The translations under genes were made by a program, and so were the position numbers. Positions 1 to 5,979 of a DNA stretch of 29,137 bases are shown in pieces. The stretch spans positions 1-29,137 of IMG/VR virus record IMGVR_UViG_3300025168_000446, one strand, 5' to 3'. Position 1 is the first letter of the stretch. Each line of letters starts with the position of its first letter. Source of the stretch: a virus. The notes under the pieces are model-generated. The model worked only from the letters and a program-made list of their open reading frames with translations, was not told where the DNA came from and ran no database searches.

Positions 1-77
1 ACTCAAACGACGACCCCCATTGTTCTCTGGCGATGAGGTACCCCCCTCTAGTATTAACAAAGTTAAATATAAATTTC

Positions 78-356
78 ATGACTGAAGATTTAGTTTATGT
101 TGTGGCTGTTGGACAGCACACTACAATCAATGGGAAGACTATGCAACCCATTAAGTTTAAGCACGAAGGTTCGCGCAAAATCCACTCTACACTAACGTTT
201 GATTTGGATATGTACCAACCAGACTCCGTCGTAGGTTGGGAGAGTGTGCCATCCAAGGATAACACAAAGCAATACGATGTATTACTTCCTTATATGTCTG
301 CTAGCGCAGCCAAGAAGGCGGACATGGCTATTGCCAAGGCCCGTAAAGAAATGTAG
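78..356 (+). CDS. hypothetical protein, 92 residues
   Basis: I do not recognise this protein. It is a small soluble polypeptide with a beta-rich first half and an alanine/lysine-rich helical C-terminus (AKKADMAIAKARKEM). The reading frame is open upstream to the window edge. I chose ATG 78 because the bases before it (TTAACAAAGTTAAATATAAATTTC) are the A/T-rich kind that precede the other starts here; an earlier ATG at 33 would add 15 residues. If the frame is really part of a longer gene, its start lies outside the window. The stop codon is inside the first arm of a terminator hairpin, so this gene ends its transcription unit. Confidence 0.6.
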   Translation: MTEDLVYVVAVGQHTTINGKTMQPIKFKHEGSRKIHSTLTFDLDMYQPDSVVGWESVPSKDNTKQYDVLLPYMSASAAKKADMAIAKARKEM

Positions 357-373
357 CATAGCTACATTTTTTT
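352..373 (+). terminator. intrinsic terminator after the first gene
   Basis: A perfect 6-bp stem TGTAGC/GCTACA (352-357 with 361-366) has a 3-base ATA loop and is followed directly by seven T residues (367-373). The stop codon TAG of the preceding gene lies in the left arm. This is a textbook rho-independent terminator for plus-strand transcription. Confidence 0.8.
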
Positions 374-387
374 AATTGACATTTGAT

Positions 388-463
388 TGTGTGAGTGGTC
401 ACCAACCACCACACACACCATATTGACATAAATCCCAATGTATACAATCTTGTTACATTGGAT
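388..463 (+). other. two tandem hairpins in a 312-base non-coding region
   Basis: The region 357-668 has no plausible gene. Its first half folds into two hairpins. Hairpin 1 (388-415) pairs TGTGTG with CACACA and GTGGT with ACCAC, around one bulged A and a CACCA loop. Hairpin 2 (432-463) pairs ATCC/AATGTA with TACATT/GGAT around one bulged C. The 3' arm of hairpin 2 can also pair elsewhere: TGTTA 451-455 with TAACA 468-472, or CTTGT 449-453 with ACAAG 478-482. Mutually exclusive folds are therefore possible. No T-tract follows, so these do not look like simple terminators. Confidence 0.45.
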
Positions 464-481
464 AGTATAACATTAGCACAA

Positions 482-573
482 GTGATGCGTCAACCCAGAT
501 GACTCTCGTATGAAAGAGTATTTAACCTAACGATCGGTTAGATGGTTTGTGAAATAGCTGTAAAACGCATCAC
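482..573 (+). ncRNA. candidate structured RNA, three-way junction
   Basis: A perfect 9-bp closing stem (GTGATGCGT 482-490 with ACGCATCAC 565-573) encloses two internal hairpins. The first pairs ACTCT 502-506 with AGAGT 515-519. The second combines AACC 524-527 with GGTT 544-547 and TAAC 528-531 with GTTA 537-540, around a GATCG loop. The result is a compact multibranch element of about 92 nt between a terminator and the next gene. It is not a tRNA: it lacks a T-loop consensus and an anticodon-arm geometry. It could be a free small RNA or part of the leader of the gene at 669. I recognise no known RNA family. Confidence 0.5.
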
Positions 574-580
574 ATAATAA

Positions 581-638
581 AAAGCTCTGGCAAAAGCTTC
601 AAGAGGTAGCAAGCTGTTCGCTTGTTACTCTCCTTGCC
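581..638 (+). ncRNA. hairpin with possible pseudoknot in the leader of the 669 gene
   Basis: A 9-bp stem GTAGCAAGC (606-614) with GCTTGTTAC (620-628), one G-U pair, is capped by TGTTC and extended by GAG 603-605 with CTC 630-632. Outside it, GGCAA 589-593 can pair with TTGCC 634-638. GGCAA also lies in the loop of a second possible hairpin, AAGCT 582-586 with AGCTT 595-599, so the whole could form an H-type pseudoknot. The element ends about 30 bases before the start codon at 669, and that gap is A/T-rich and unstructured. It is a likely 5' leader structure with unknown function. Confidence 0.45.
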
Positions 639-668
639 TTAACCTAAATTAACTTAATCATTAACAAA

Positions 669-977
669 ATGAAAAGACTAAACTACATTATTCTTGGATT
701 GTTAACTCTGTCTCTAGTAATATTGACAGACAGACTACATTTATCAGAAGCAATTGATAAACTTGTGTGCACATCCTTATGGTTATGCTGGCTTATTGTA
801 AGCTATGCTATTTATTTGTACAACACACGTAAATGGTGCGTCAAACGTTCACTTACAATTGGATGGATTGCAGGATTTGCAATAGCAATAGAAAAAACTA
901 AAGACTATTCATTCTCATGTCAAATGATATTACCTTTCATGGTAATGGAATTAGCATGGTATAAACAAGCAAACTAA
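669..977 (+). CDS. small multi-pass membrane protein, 102 residues
   Basis: The protein is dominated by hydrophobic segments: about residues 5-21, 32-50, 63-76 and 83-96, with a short basic loop between the second and third (NTRKWCVKR). This predicts three or four transmembrane helices and a location in the host inner membrane. I see no enzymatic motif. The start is ATG 669 after the A/T-rich spacer TTAATCATTAACAAA; no Shine-Dalgarno is present. It is the first gene after the structured region 388-638 and heads a run of small genes. A role in altering the host envelope or excluding other phages is possible but unsupported. Confidence 0.75.
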   Translation: MKRLNYIILGLLTLSLVILTDRLHLSEAIDKLVCTSLWLCWLIVSYAIYLYNTRKWCVKRSLTIGWIAGFAIAIEKTKDYSFSCQMILPFMVMELAWYKQAN

Positions 978-979
978 TT

Positions 980-1186
980 ATGGCACACAGTAAATTCAAA
1001 AAAGATATAAGACGAGCTCTTGCTAAAGATAGGCAAGATGCTCGTGATTCTTTCATCAACAAAGATGGATTAGATGCTTATGTGCAAATACGCAAAGCAT
1101 TACAAATCAATCAACCTGATGGTGCAAAGAAAGAGAAAGCTAAATTAGATAAAATCATTTCAACACTAACACGTAATAAGAAATGA
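980..1186 (+). CDS. small basic helical protein, 68 residues
   Basis: Unrecognised. The sequence is strongly charged and lysine/arginine-rich at both ends (KFKKDIRRALAKDR and TLTRNKK) with helical periodicity throughout, so it could bind nucleic acid. It starts two bases after the membrane protein stop. Its TGA stop overlaps the ATG of the next gene (ATGA), which implies co-translation. No cysteines, motifs or signal sequence are visible. Confidence 0.65.
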   Translation: MAHSKFKKDIRRALAKDRQDARDSFINKDGLDAYVQIRKALQINQPDGAKKEKAKLDKIISTLTRNKK

Positions 1187-1353
1187 TAGCAACTATAAAC
1201 TGTTCAGAGTGTGGCCATAATAAAGGTCATACTCTTGAACACGTTGGTCATGATATGCTTGCAGAATGCAGTAATTGTGACCACGTCAACGATGTAATAA
1301 CTGAATATCCAATAACTAAACAAACATTAACAGACTTTTATAACAAAGAATAA
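1183..1353 (+). CDS. zinc-ribbon mini-protein, 56 residues
   Basis: This short frame runs from ATG 1183, overlapping the previous stop as ATGA, to TAA 1351, two bases before the next start at 1356. It exactly fills what would otherwise be a gap. The translation has two CxxC knuckles, CSEC (residues 7-10) and CSNC (29-32), spaced like a zinc ribbon, with several histidines between them (residues 12, 16, 20 and 23). It probably binds one zinc ion and could contact nucleic acid or a protein partner such as a polymerase. The function is unknown. Perfect junctions on both sides and the paired knuckles support a real gene. Confidence 0.75.
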   Translation: MIATINCSECGHNKGHTLEHVGHDMLAECSNCDHVNDVITEYPITKQTLTDFYNKE

Positions 1354-1355
1354 TC

Positions 1356-1697
1356 ATGGTAAAAAACGAGAGAATTTACGACGCAATACAAACTATTGTA
1401 ACAAGTCCAGAATACAAACTGGAATCAATTGACAACAAAGAAACTGCAGTAAGCACTGTAAAACACTTGAGAAATCATGTAAAAACACTAATAAATATAG
1501 TGTATGAACTACATGAAGACAACAAAGATCTAAAAAGAATAGCAGATATGCTACAAACAGTTGACAAAGCTAAAACTAAATTATTTAGCAAACAGATTGA
1601 AAAGAGTGTAAGAGAAGATCATCACGATATAATGTCTTATGATGCTAGAAAAGGTGGTACATACAATTTCGAATGGGTTAAAGACTCTGGTTTATAA
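1356..1697 (+). CDS. hypothetical helical protein, 113 residues
   Basis: Not recognised. It is a charged, mostly helical protein; residues about 30-85 (from VKHLRNHVKTLINIVYELHEDN) have heptad-like spacing of leucines and isoleucines that may form a coiled coil. The C-terminal part (SYDARKGGTYNFEWVKDSGL) looks less helical. It starts two bases after the zinc-ribbon gene, and its TAA shares one base with the ATG of the next gene, so it belongs to the same translationally coupled set. No cysteines or catalytic motifs are visible. Confidence 0.65.
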   Translation: MVKNERIYDAIQTIVTSPEYKLESIDNKETAVSTVKHLRNHVKTLINIVYELHEDNKDLKRIADMLQTVDKAKTKLFSKQIEKSVREDHHDIMSYDARKGGTYNFEWVKDSGL

Positions 1698-2452
1698 TGA
1701 ACTTTGAAGATGCACAAGATGCTTGGGACTTATATAGTATAAGTCCTGAGCTAACGTGTACTTGTGATGAGTTTCATACTTGTCAACAATGTAACGAAGA
1801 AGAAAACCAAACAGACACTAAAGACACTAAAGAACACAAAATCATGGAAGCAAAAGAATTAACTGTCCAAGAATATAATGATCCACAATTAATCATAAAG
1901 AAATTAAAAGCACGAGTTAACGAACTTGAAGACCGAGAAGAACTACTTTTGATAGAAAAAAGTAAATCAAGAGGTGCTGCTGAAATTTATAAAGATGAGC
2001 TAATCAAAGCTGAAGGCCTTATAAAACTGCATGAAAATACTATAGCTAAACAAGAAATAAACTACAATAAAATGAGAGATCTTGAGTATGCTATTGCTAT
2101 AAGAAAACAAACAAATCACATACCTGTAGAATTTAAAATTAGAAATGAACGTAGATATGTGATTAAAGTATTAGCCAACACTCCAGAACTTATGGCTTAT
2201 ACTTATTATAAATATGATAGAGATATATATCCTGACTTACAAGAAGGTGGAGAAGAAATATCTTTAGAACAATATTTAAAAGCTTATCAAGAATATATTG
2301 GAAACATTCTTCTATCAAAAATGGGTGAATATAACTGTACTATAAATGAAATAGATACAGCAAAAGACAGATTCCATAAAAAGATGGAAGAACAATATCC
2401 AGATTCAGATACAGATCCTCGTGATTATCCTGAAGAACCTCAATATGAGTAA
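1697..2452 (+). CDS. hypothetical acidic coiled-coil protein, 251 residues
   Basis: Unrecognised. The N-terminus has a small cysteine cluster (CTCDEFHTCQQC, residues 21-32) that may bind a metal. A glutamate/threonine-rich linker follows, then a long charged helical stretch (about 65-130) likely to be a coiled coil, and a folded-looking region (about 140-235) with many tyrosines. The tail is acidic and proline-rich (YPDSDTDPRDYPEEPQYE). An internal ATG at 1844 is a possible alternative start that would remove the cysteine cluster. I kept ATG 1697 because it overlaps the previous stop by one base, as most neighbours do. Confidence 0.65.
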   Translation: MNFEDAQDAWDLYSISPELTCTCDEFHTCQQCNEEENQTDTKDTKEHKIMEAKELTVQEYNDPQLIIKKLKARVNELEDREELLLIEKSKSRGAAEIYKDELIKAEGLIKLHENTIAKQEINYNKMRDLEYAIAIRKQTNHIPVEFKIRNERRYVIKVLANTPELMAYTYYKYDRDIYPDLQEGGEEISLEQYLKAYQEYIGNILLSKMGEYNCTINEIDTAKDRFHKKMEEQYPDSDTDPRDYPEEPQYE

Positions 2453-2484
2453 ATGGTTAATGTGGGTTCGATTCCCACTACTCA
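2446..2484 (+). other. tRNA-like T-arm/acceptor minihelix
   Basis: GTGGG 2462-2466 and CCCAC 2474-2478 form a perfect 5-bp stem around TTCGATT, the consensus TpsiC loop. TACTCA follows immediately (2479-2484) and pairs perfectly with TGAGTA 2446-2451. This stacks a 6-bp acceptor-like stem on the T arm, as in the top half of a tRNA. The D and anticodon arms are replaced by about 10 bases, and no CCA is encoded. The left acceptor strand overlaps the stop codon of the preceding gene. It may be a degenerate tRNA or a tRNA mimic that attracts tRNA-processing enzymes. It is not a functional tRNA. Confidence 0.5.
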
Positions 2485-2495
2485 ACTAAAAAGGT

Positions 2496-2520
2496 TGCTA
2501 GTATACCTTCGAAACTAGCA
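2496..2520 (+). other. 7-bp hairpin before the 2547 gene
   Basis: TGCTAGT 2496-2502 pairs perfectly with ACTAGCA 2514-2520 around an 11-base loop containing TTCGAA. It follows the tRNA-like element and precedes an A/T-rich 26-base spacer and the ATG at 2547. No T-tract follows, so it is more likely a leader or mRNA-stabilising hairpin than a terminator. Confidence 0.45.
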
Positions 2521-2546
2521 TAAACATTTAAATACATGTAAACAAC

Positions 2547-3131
2547 ATGCCTAATCAATTAAACTCAGGGACTAAAGATGCCCTACAAAAAGGCGACACT
2601 TTATTAGTGAACGCCCGTCAAATCGCTAACGGTAAAATACAATTAGCATTTGCAGAAGTACTTACATCTTCTAAAGTAGAAAATGTTTTATCTATGCTAA
2701 ATAAATCAGATGATAGATTTAGTTCTAAAGCTCGTATGTCTTGGCAAACAGCTGAACCATTAGATGCTCAAGAATTGCTTGGTATCAACTTTGGTCCAGA
2801 TGCACCTTGGTATGACTCTGAAAAAGGTAAAATGCTTGACTTAGATGTTTTCAACCCTACTATGTTTGATAAACGTTGTAGAATAATTGTAACAGAAACC
2901 TTACAAGGTACTGAATGGCAATTAGAAAACTTAAAAAAGTCTGCTAAACGTAAAGGTAAAGAAGGTGACTTCATCACTCACAATGGTAACTATATATTTG
3001 CTAACACAGATGTTATTCTTACTAATGGTGCTACTGATGATTTACACACTTATCTAGAACCTGACTCAGTTGCTATTGCTTCTCCTACAGTTGTAGAAGC
3101 ATTTACAGCTGATGATATGCAGATGATGTAG
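2547..3131 (+). CDS. hypothetical protein, 194 residues
   Basis: Not recognised with confidence. It appears to be a soluble, mixed alpha/beta protein with an acidic C-terminus that ends in ADDMQMM. The middle (about 110-140) is basic (LENLKKSAKRKGKEGDF), and the rest has alternating beta-like segments (LLVNARQIANGKIQLAFAEV), so a nucleic-acid-binding barrel is possible. It is isolated between two hairpin-bearing spacers (2453-2546 and 3132-3208), which suggests its own expression control. Its third codon positions favour T and A like the neighbours, so I see no sign of recent transfer. Confidence 0.65.
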   Translation: MPNQLNSGTKDALQKGDTLLVNARQIANGKIQLAFAEVLTSSKVENVLSMLNKSDDRFSSKARMSWQTAEPLDAQELLGINFGPDAPWYDSEKGKMLDLDVFNPTMFDKRCRIIVTETLQGTEWQLENLKKSAKRKGKEGDFITHNGNYIFANTDVILTNGATDDLHTYLEPDSVAIASPTVVEAFTADDMQMM

Positions 3132-3141
3132 TATTAATTAT

Positions 3142-3194
3142 GTTAAGACAGTGTAAGGTTTTATTTAACGCCTTGACGCCAACACTGTCTTAAC
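3142..3194 (+). other. long perfect hairpin between two genes
   Basis: A perfect 13-bp stem, GTTAAGACAGTGT (3142-3154) with ACACTGTCTTAAC (3182-3194), is continued by AAGG 3155-3158 with CCTT 3171-3174. The 3' side runs into TTAATTTATTTATT and then the ATG at 3209. It could terminate the 2547 transcript weakly, or be a 5' leader structure of the 3209-5726 operon. A 17-codon frame (3140-3193) spans the hairpin but is probably incidental. Confidence 0.6.
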
Positions 3195-3208
3195 TTAATT
3201 TATTTATT

Positions 3209-3448
3209 ATGAGCTATATGAAATGGATTTATGCTATGGTTGTAGATAACAGCTATAATATATTTAAAATGATGTATCAACAAGCAGTTGAGAAAAATAT
3301 ATCAGCGTTTATGTTCCAAGGTTCGGAAATAAAAACAGCTTACGCTAAAAGTGTATGTGAATATGTAGACAAGCATTGTATGCCTGAATACGATCAACAC
3401 TTACAAGATACTGTTAATGACCGTGAACCAGATGAATTTACAACATGA
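3209..3448 (+). CDS. hypothetical protein, 79 residues
   Basis: Unrecognised small protein. Methionine- and tyrosine-rich near the N-terminus, helical in the middle, with an acidic C-terminus (DTVNDREPDEFTT). It contains two cysteines without a clear metal-binding pattern and no transmembrane segment. Its stop overlaps the polymerase start as ATGA (3445-3448), so it is co-translated with the DNA polymerase. A polymerase accessory role is a guess from position alone. Confidence 0.65.
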   Translation: MSYMKWIYAMVVDNSYNIFKMMYQQAVEKNISAFMFQGSEIKTAYAKSVCEYVDKHCMPEYDQHLQDTVNDREPDEFTT

Positions 3449-5334
3449 TATATTTTGTTACTTATAATAACGACATGTTCAACAATGACTTGTATTTTCA
3501 AGCTACTGTTGAAGATGCCGTTAATTATTGCAAAAGCAAGGAAATTCTTGCAGTTGATACCGAGACCACAGGTCTTAATTTTGTGCGTGATGACATAACT
3601 ATGTTTCAAATTGGTGATGATACTCATCAATATGTTATAGATGTGCGTGATTATCCATTAGTAATGTTTAAAGATATTTTAGAATCACCAAACATACTTA
3701 AGATATTTCACAACGCTAAATTTGACCTTAACTTTATCCGATACCATTGTGACATCAAATGTCAAAATGTGTATGACACTATGCTTACGGAAAAAGTTAT
3801 AAATTGTGGTAAAGAACTCAGTAACAGTCTTAAAAACACTGTTAAACGTTACCTCAACATTGAGCTTAACAAAAATGTGCAATCATCATTTATAGGTGGT
3901 ATAAATAAACAATTTACTACAAATCAAATTGTTTATGGTGCTAAAGATGTTGAATATCTTATTCAGATACACAACAAACAACAAGCACCTATCATTGTTA
4001 ACAAGCTTAAAAATGTTGTAGAACTAGAGAACCGTGCTGTGTTAGCATTTGCTGACATAGAATTTAACGGTATTTCCCTTGACTCAGACAAATGGATTAA
4101 ACTTAGCAAGAAATCATACTATGATGCTGAACTTTTGCAAGATATACTCAATCACTATGTGGTTGAAGACCATCGTATGCAAAAGTTTATACCTAAGTAT
4201 GTGCAAGGTGATTTGTTTGACACTGTTGAGAAACAAGTAGATATAAATTGGGATTCACCAAAGCAAGTGCTTGATGTATTTCAATGTATTATACCTAAAC
4301 TTGAAAATGTAAATGGCAAATCCATGTACAAGTATAGAAACAAATATCCTCTTATCAATGATTATGTTAAATACAAAGAAAAGATGAAGATAGCTACAAG
4401 CTATGGTGAAGCTTTCTTGAAGAATATTAACAAAGATGGTAAGATACACACTAGTTTCAATCAAATACTTGATACCGGTCGTGTAAGCAGCTCTAAGCCT
4501 AACATGCAGCAAATACCTGCAGATAATGCGTTTAGAAATTGTTTCACTGCACCAGATGGTTGGTCGTTTGTAAGTGCTGACTATGCTTCCCAAGAACTGA
4601 ATGTCATAGCTTTTGGTAGCCAAGATCCCGTGTGGATGAAAGCATTAGAAGATGGTCAGGACTTACACTCAACCTGTGCACAGCTTGTATACAAGAATGA
4701 ATGGGATTTTGCTGCTGAATATGATTGCTCTTACTTAGTTAATAAAAGTAAATGTAATTGTCCAAAGCACAAAAACCTACGTACTAATGTAAAGACTATT
4801 AACTTTGGTCTCGCATATGGTATGGGTCCTAACAAGCTTGCTGATACTCTCAACATATCTAAAGATGATGCAAAGCAACTCATTGAAGATTACTTCAGTG
4901 CGTTCCCTAACATCAAAGGCTTCCTTGAAAAGCTAGCTGATTTTGGTAAACAATATGGTTATATTAAAACCTTCCCACCGTTCAACCGGCGTCGTTGGTT
5001 TGTTAACTGGTTCCCAAAGATATGGAGTGATGAGTCAGCATCAATGGAGCTTAGTAGTATTGAACGTGCATCTAAGAATACACCAATTCAAGGTGCATCA
5101 GCAGATATGACTAAGCTTGCACTTGTATACATTTATGAGTATTTAGCTGATAAACAGCTGCCTGTTAAAGTTGTAATGACTGTGCATGATCAAATAGATA
5201 CTATCTGTGCAGACAGATATGTAGATAAATGGTCAGAAACTCTTACATATTTAATGGAGAAAGCAGCTAAGAAGGTAGTAACTAATGGTTTGCTTAAAGC
5301 AGACGTAAACATCAGTAAAGTATGGGAGAAATAA
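3445..5334 (+). CDS. family A DNA polymerase with 3'-5' exonuclease, 629 residues
   Basis: Replicative DNA polymerase similar in size and plan to T7 gp5. The proofreading domain shows Exo I DTET (D38, E40), Exo II NAKFD (D94) and Exo III YGAKD (Y164, D168). The polymerase domain shows TGRVSSSKPNMQQIP, motif A SADYASQELN (D379), motif B RTNVKTINFGLAYG (R446, K450, Y458) and motif C VHDQID (H581, D582). All catalytic carboxylates are present, so it should be active. An insertion between motifs A and B contains C428, C437, C439 and H442, which may bind zinc; this is unusual for the family. The gene overlaps both neighbours (4 and 13 bases), placing it in one operon with the DnaA-like, winged-helix and helicase genes. 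Confidence 0.97.
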   Translation: MIYFVTYNNDMFNNDLYFQATVEDAVNYCKSKEILAVDTETTGLNFVRDDITMFQIGDDTHQYVIDVRDYPLVMFKDILESPNILKIFHNAKFDLNFIRYHCDIKCQNVYDTMLTEKVINCGKELSNSLKNTVKRYLNIELNKNVQSSFIGGINKQFTTNQIVYGAKDVEYLIQIHNKQQAPIIVNKLKNVVELENRAVLAFADIEFNGISLDSDKWIKLSKKSYYDAELLQDILNHYVVEDHRMQKFIPKYVQGDLFDTVEKQVDINWDSPKQVLDVFQCIIPKLENVNGKSMYKYRNKYPLINDYVKYKEKMKIATSYGEAFLKNINKDGKIHTSFNQILDTGRVSSSKPNMQQIPADNAFRNCFTAPDGWSFVSADYASQELNVIAFGSQDPVWMKALEDGQDLHSTCAQLVYKNEWDFAAEYDCSYLVNKSKCNCPKHKNLRTNVKTINFGLAYGMGPNKLADTLNISKDDAKQLIEDYFSAFPNIKGFLEKLADFGKQYGYIKTFPPFNRRRWFVNWFPKIWSDESASMELSSIERASKNTPIQGASADMTKLALVYIYEYLADKQLPVKVVMTVHDQIDTICADRYVDKWSETLTYLMEKAAKKVVTNGLLKADVNISKVWEK

Positions 5335-5726
5335 ATCAACCAACTACTATTGAAGGCAGAGCTAATGAAACTTACGTAATCACACCTTTTGATTATATAT
5401 TTAAAGGTATTCGTAAAGAACTGCATGTAACTAAAGAGCAGATAATAAGTAGAAAAAGAGATAGAAATATAGTAGAAGCTAGACAAATGTTTTGTTTGTT
5501 AGCTAGAAGATTTACTAATAAAACTTCTGTACAAATAGGTAAAGCTATTAATAGAGACCATGCTACTGTACTATATTCTGTCTCTTCTATGGATAGTCTG
5601 CTTAAGTTTACTAAAAGATTAGCTATTGCTAAAAATTATATTGAAATGGACCTTGTACCTCAATTAGGAAAAGTTGAGGAGGTTAGAATTTGTGAATGTT
5701 GTAAACAACCAATCTTAAATGAATAA
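5322..5726 (+). CDS. stand-alone DnaA domain IV-like DNA-binding protein, 134 residues
   Basis: Residues about 40-95 match the DNA-binding domain IV of the bacterial initiator DnaA. Visible features are a basic helix (SRKRDRNIVEARQM, with R54 of the conserved RQ pair), a second helix (LARRFTNKTSVQIGKAI) and the signature RDHATV (78-83), which corresponds to RDHTTV. In DnaA this signature contacts the DnaA box in the major groove. The AAA+ ATPase and domains I-II are absent, so it can bind sites but not oligomerise or melt DNA in the DnaA manner. The C-terminus adds a small knuckle CECC (124-127) not found in DnaA. It overlaps the polymerase gene by 13 bases. It may mark the phage origin, recruit a loader, or compete with host DnaA. 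Confidence 0.8.
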   Translation: MGEINQPTTIEGRANETYVITPFDYIFKGIRKELHVTKEQIISRKRDRNIVEARQMFCLLARRFTNKTSVQIGKAINRDHATVLYSVSSMDSLLKFTKRLAIAKNYIEMDLVPQLGKVEEVRICECCKQPILNE

Positions 5727-5979
5727 AGTTAGAAAAACTCAAGTAGATGCATTTGATAGTATCAAGCAAAAGCTAGGTGCTAAACAAAGAGCAGTTGCGC
5801 ATGCCCTTAAGATATTGGGGGAAGCAAGCAACAAAGATCTGTCCAAGGCGTTGGGGTGGCCAATCAATCGTGTAACTGGTAGGGTAACTGAACTAGTTAA
5901 TCGTGGTATTGTAACCTCAAACTCAACAAAACGTGACCCTGAAACTAACAGGACAGTAACCGTATGGACACTAGCATAA
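5719..5979 (+). CDS. winged-helix DNA-binding protein, 86 residues
   Basis: A compact MarR/IclR-like winged helix common in phages. Helices 1-2 lie around AVAHALKILGEASNKDLSKAL, and the recognition helix is GWPINRVTGRVTELVNRG (about 47-64). The wing contains a basic turn and ends VTVWTLA. It probably binds DNA as a transcriptional regulator. It overlaps the DnaA-like gene by 8 bases and the helicase gene by 16, so it is made with the replication proteins; it could autoregulate this operon. No ligand-binding domain is attached. Confidence 0.8.
   Translation: MNKVRKTQVDAFDSIKQKLGAKQRAVAHALKILGEASNKDLSKALGWPINRVTGRVTELVNRGIVTSNSTKRDPETNRTVTVWTLA

Noticed and set aside
155-164. Position shown as residues of the 1658-residue minus-strand protein: TEETVHFIVE as an active zinc protease
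   Set aside because: The coordinates are residue numbers (DNA about 25654-25683 on the minus strand). The segment lacks the HExxH arrangement needed for a normal zincin, so I mention it only as a faint resemblance.
2446-2484. A complete tRNA gene
   Set aside because: The T arm and a 6-bp acceptor-like stem are present, but only about 10 bases separate them where D and anticodon arms should be, and no CCA or matching 5' half lies at the proper distance. I list it only as a tRNA-like element.
3140-3193. 17-codon frame spanning the hairpin before the polymerase operon
   Set aside because: It coincides with the perfect hairpin arms, so its composition is dictated by the stem. No independent sign of translation.
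4255-4623. 122-codon minus-strand frame opposite the DNA polymerase
   Set aside because: It lies opposite polymerase motif A and neighbouring conserved segments and has no recognisable domain; a shadow of the polymerase coding strand.
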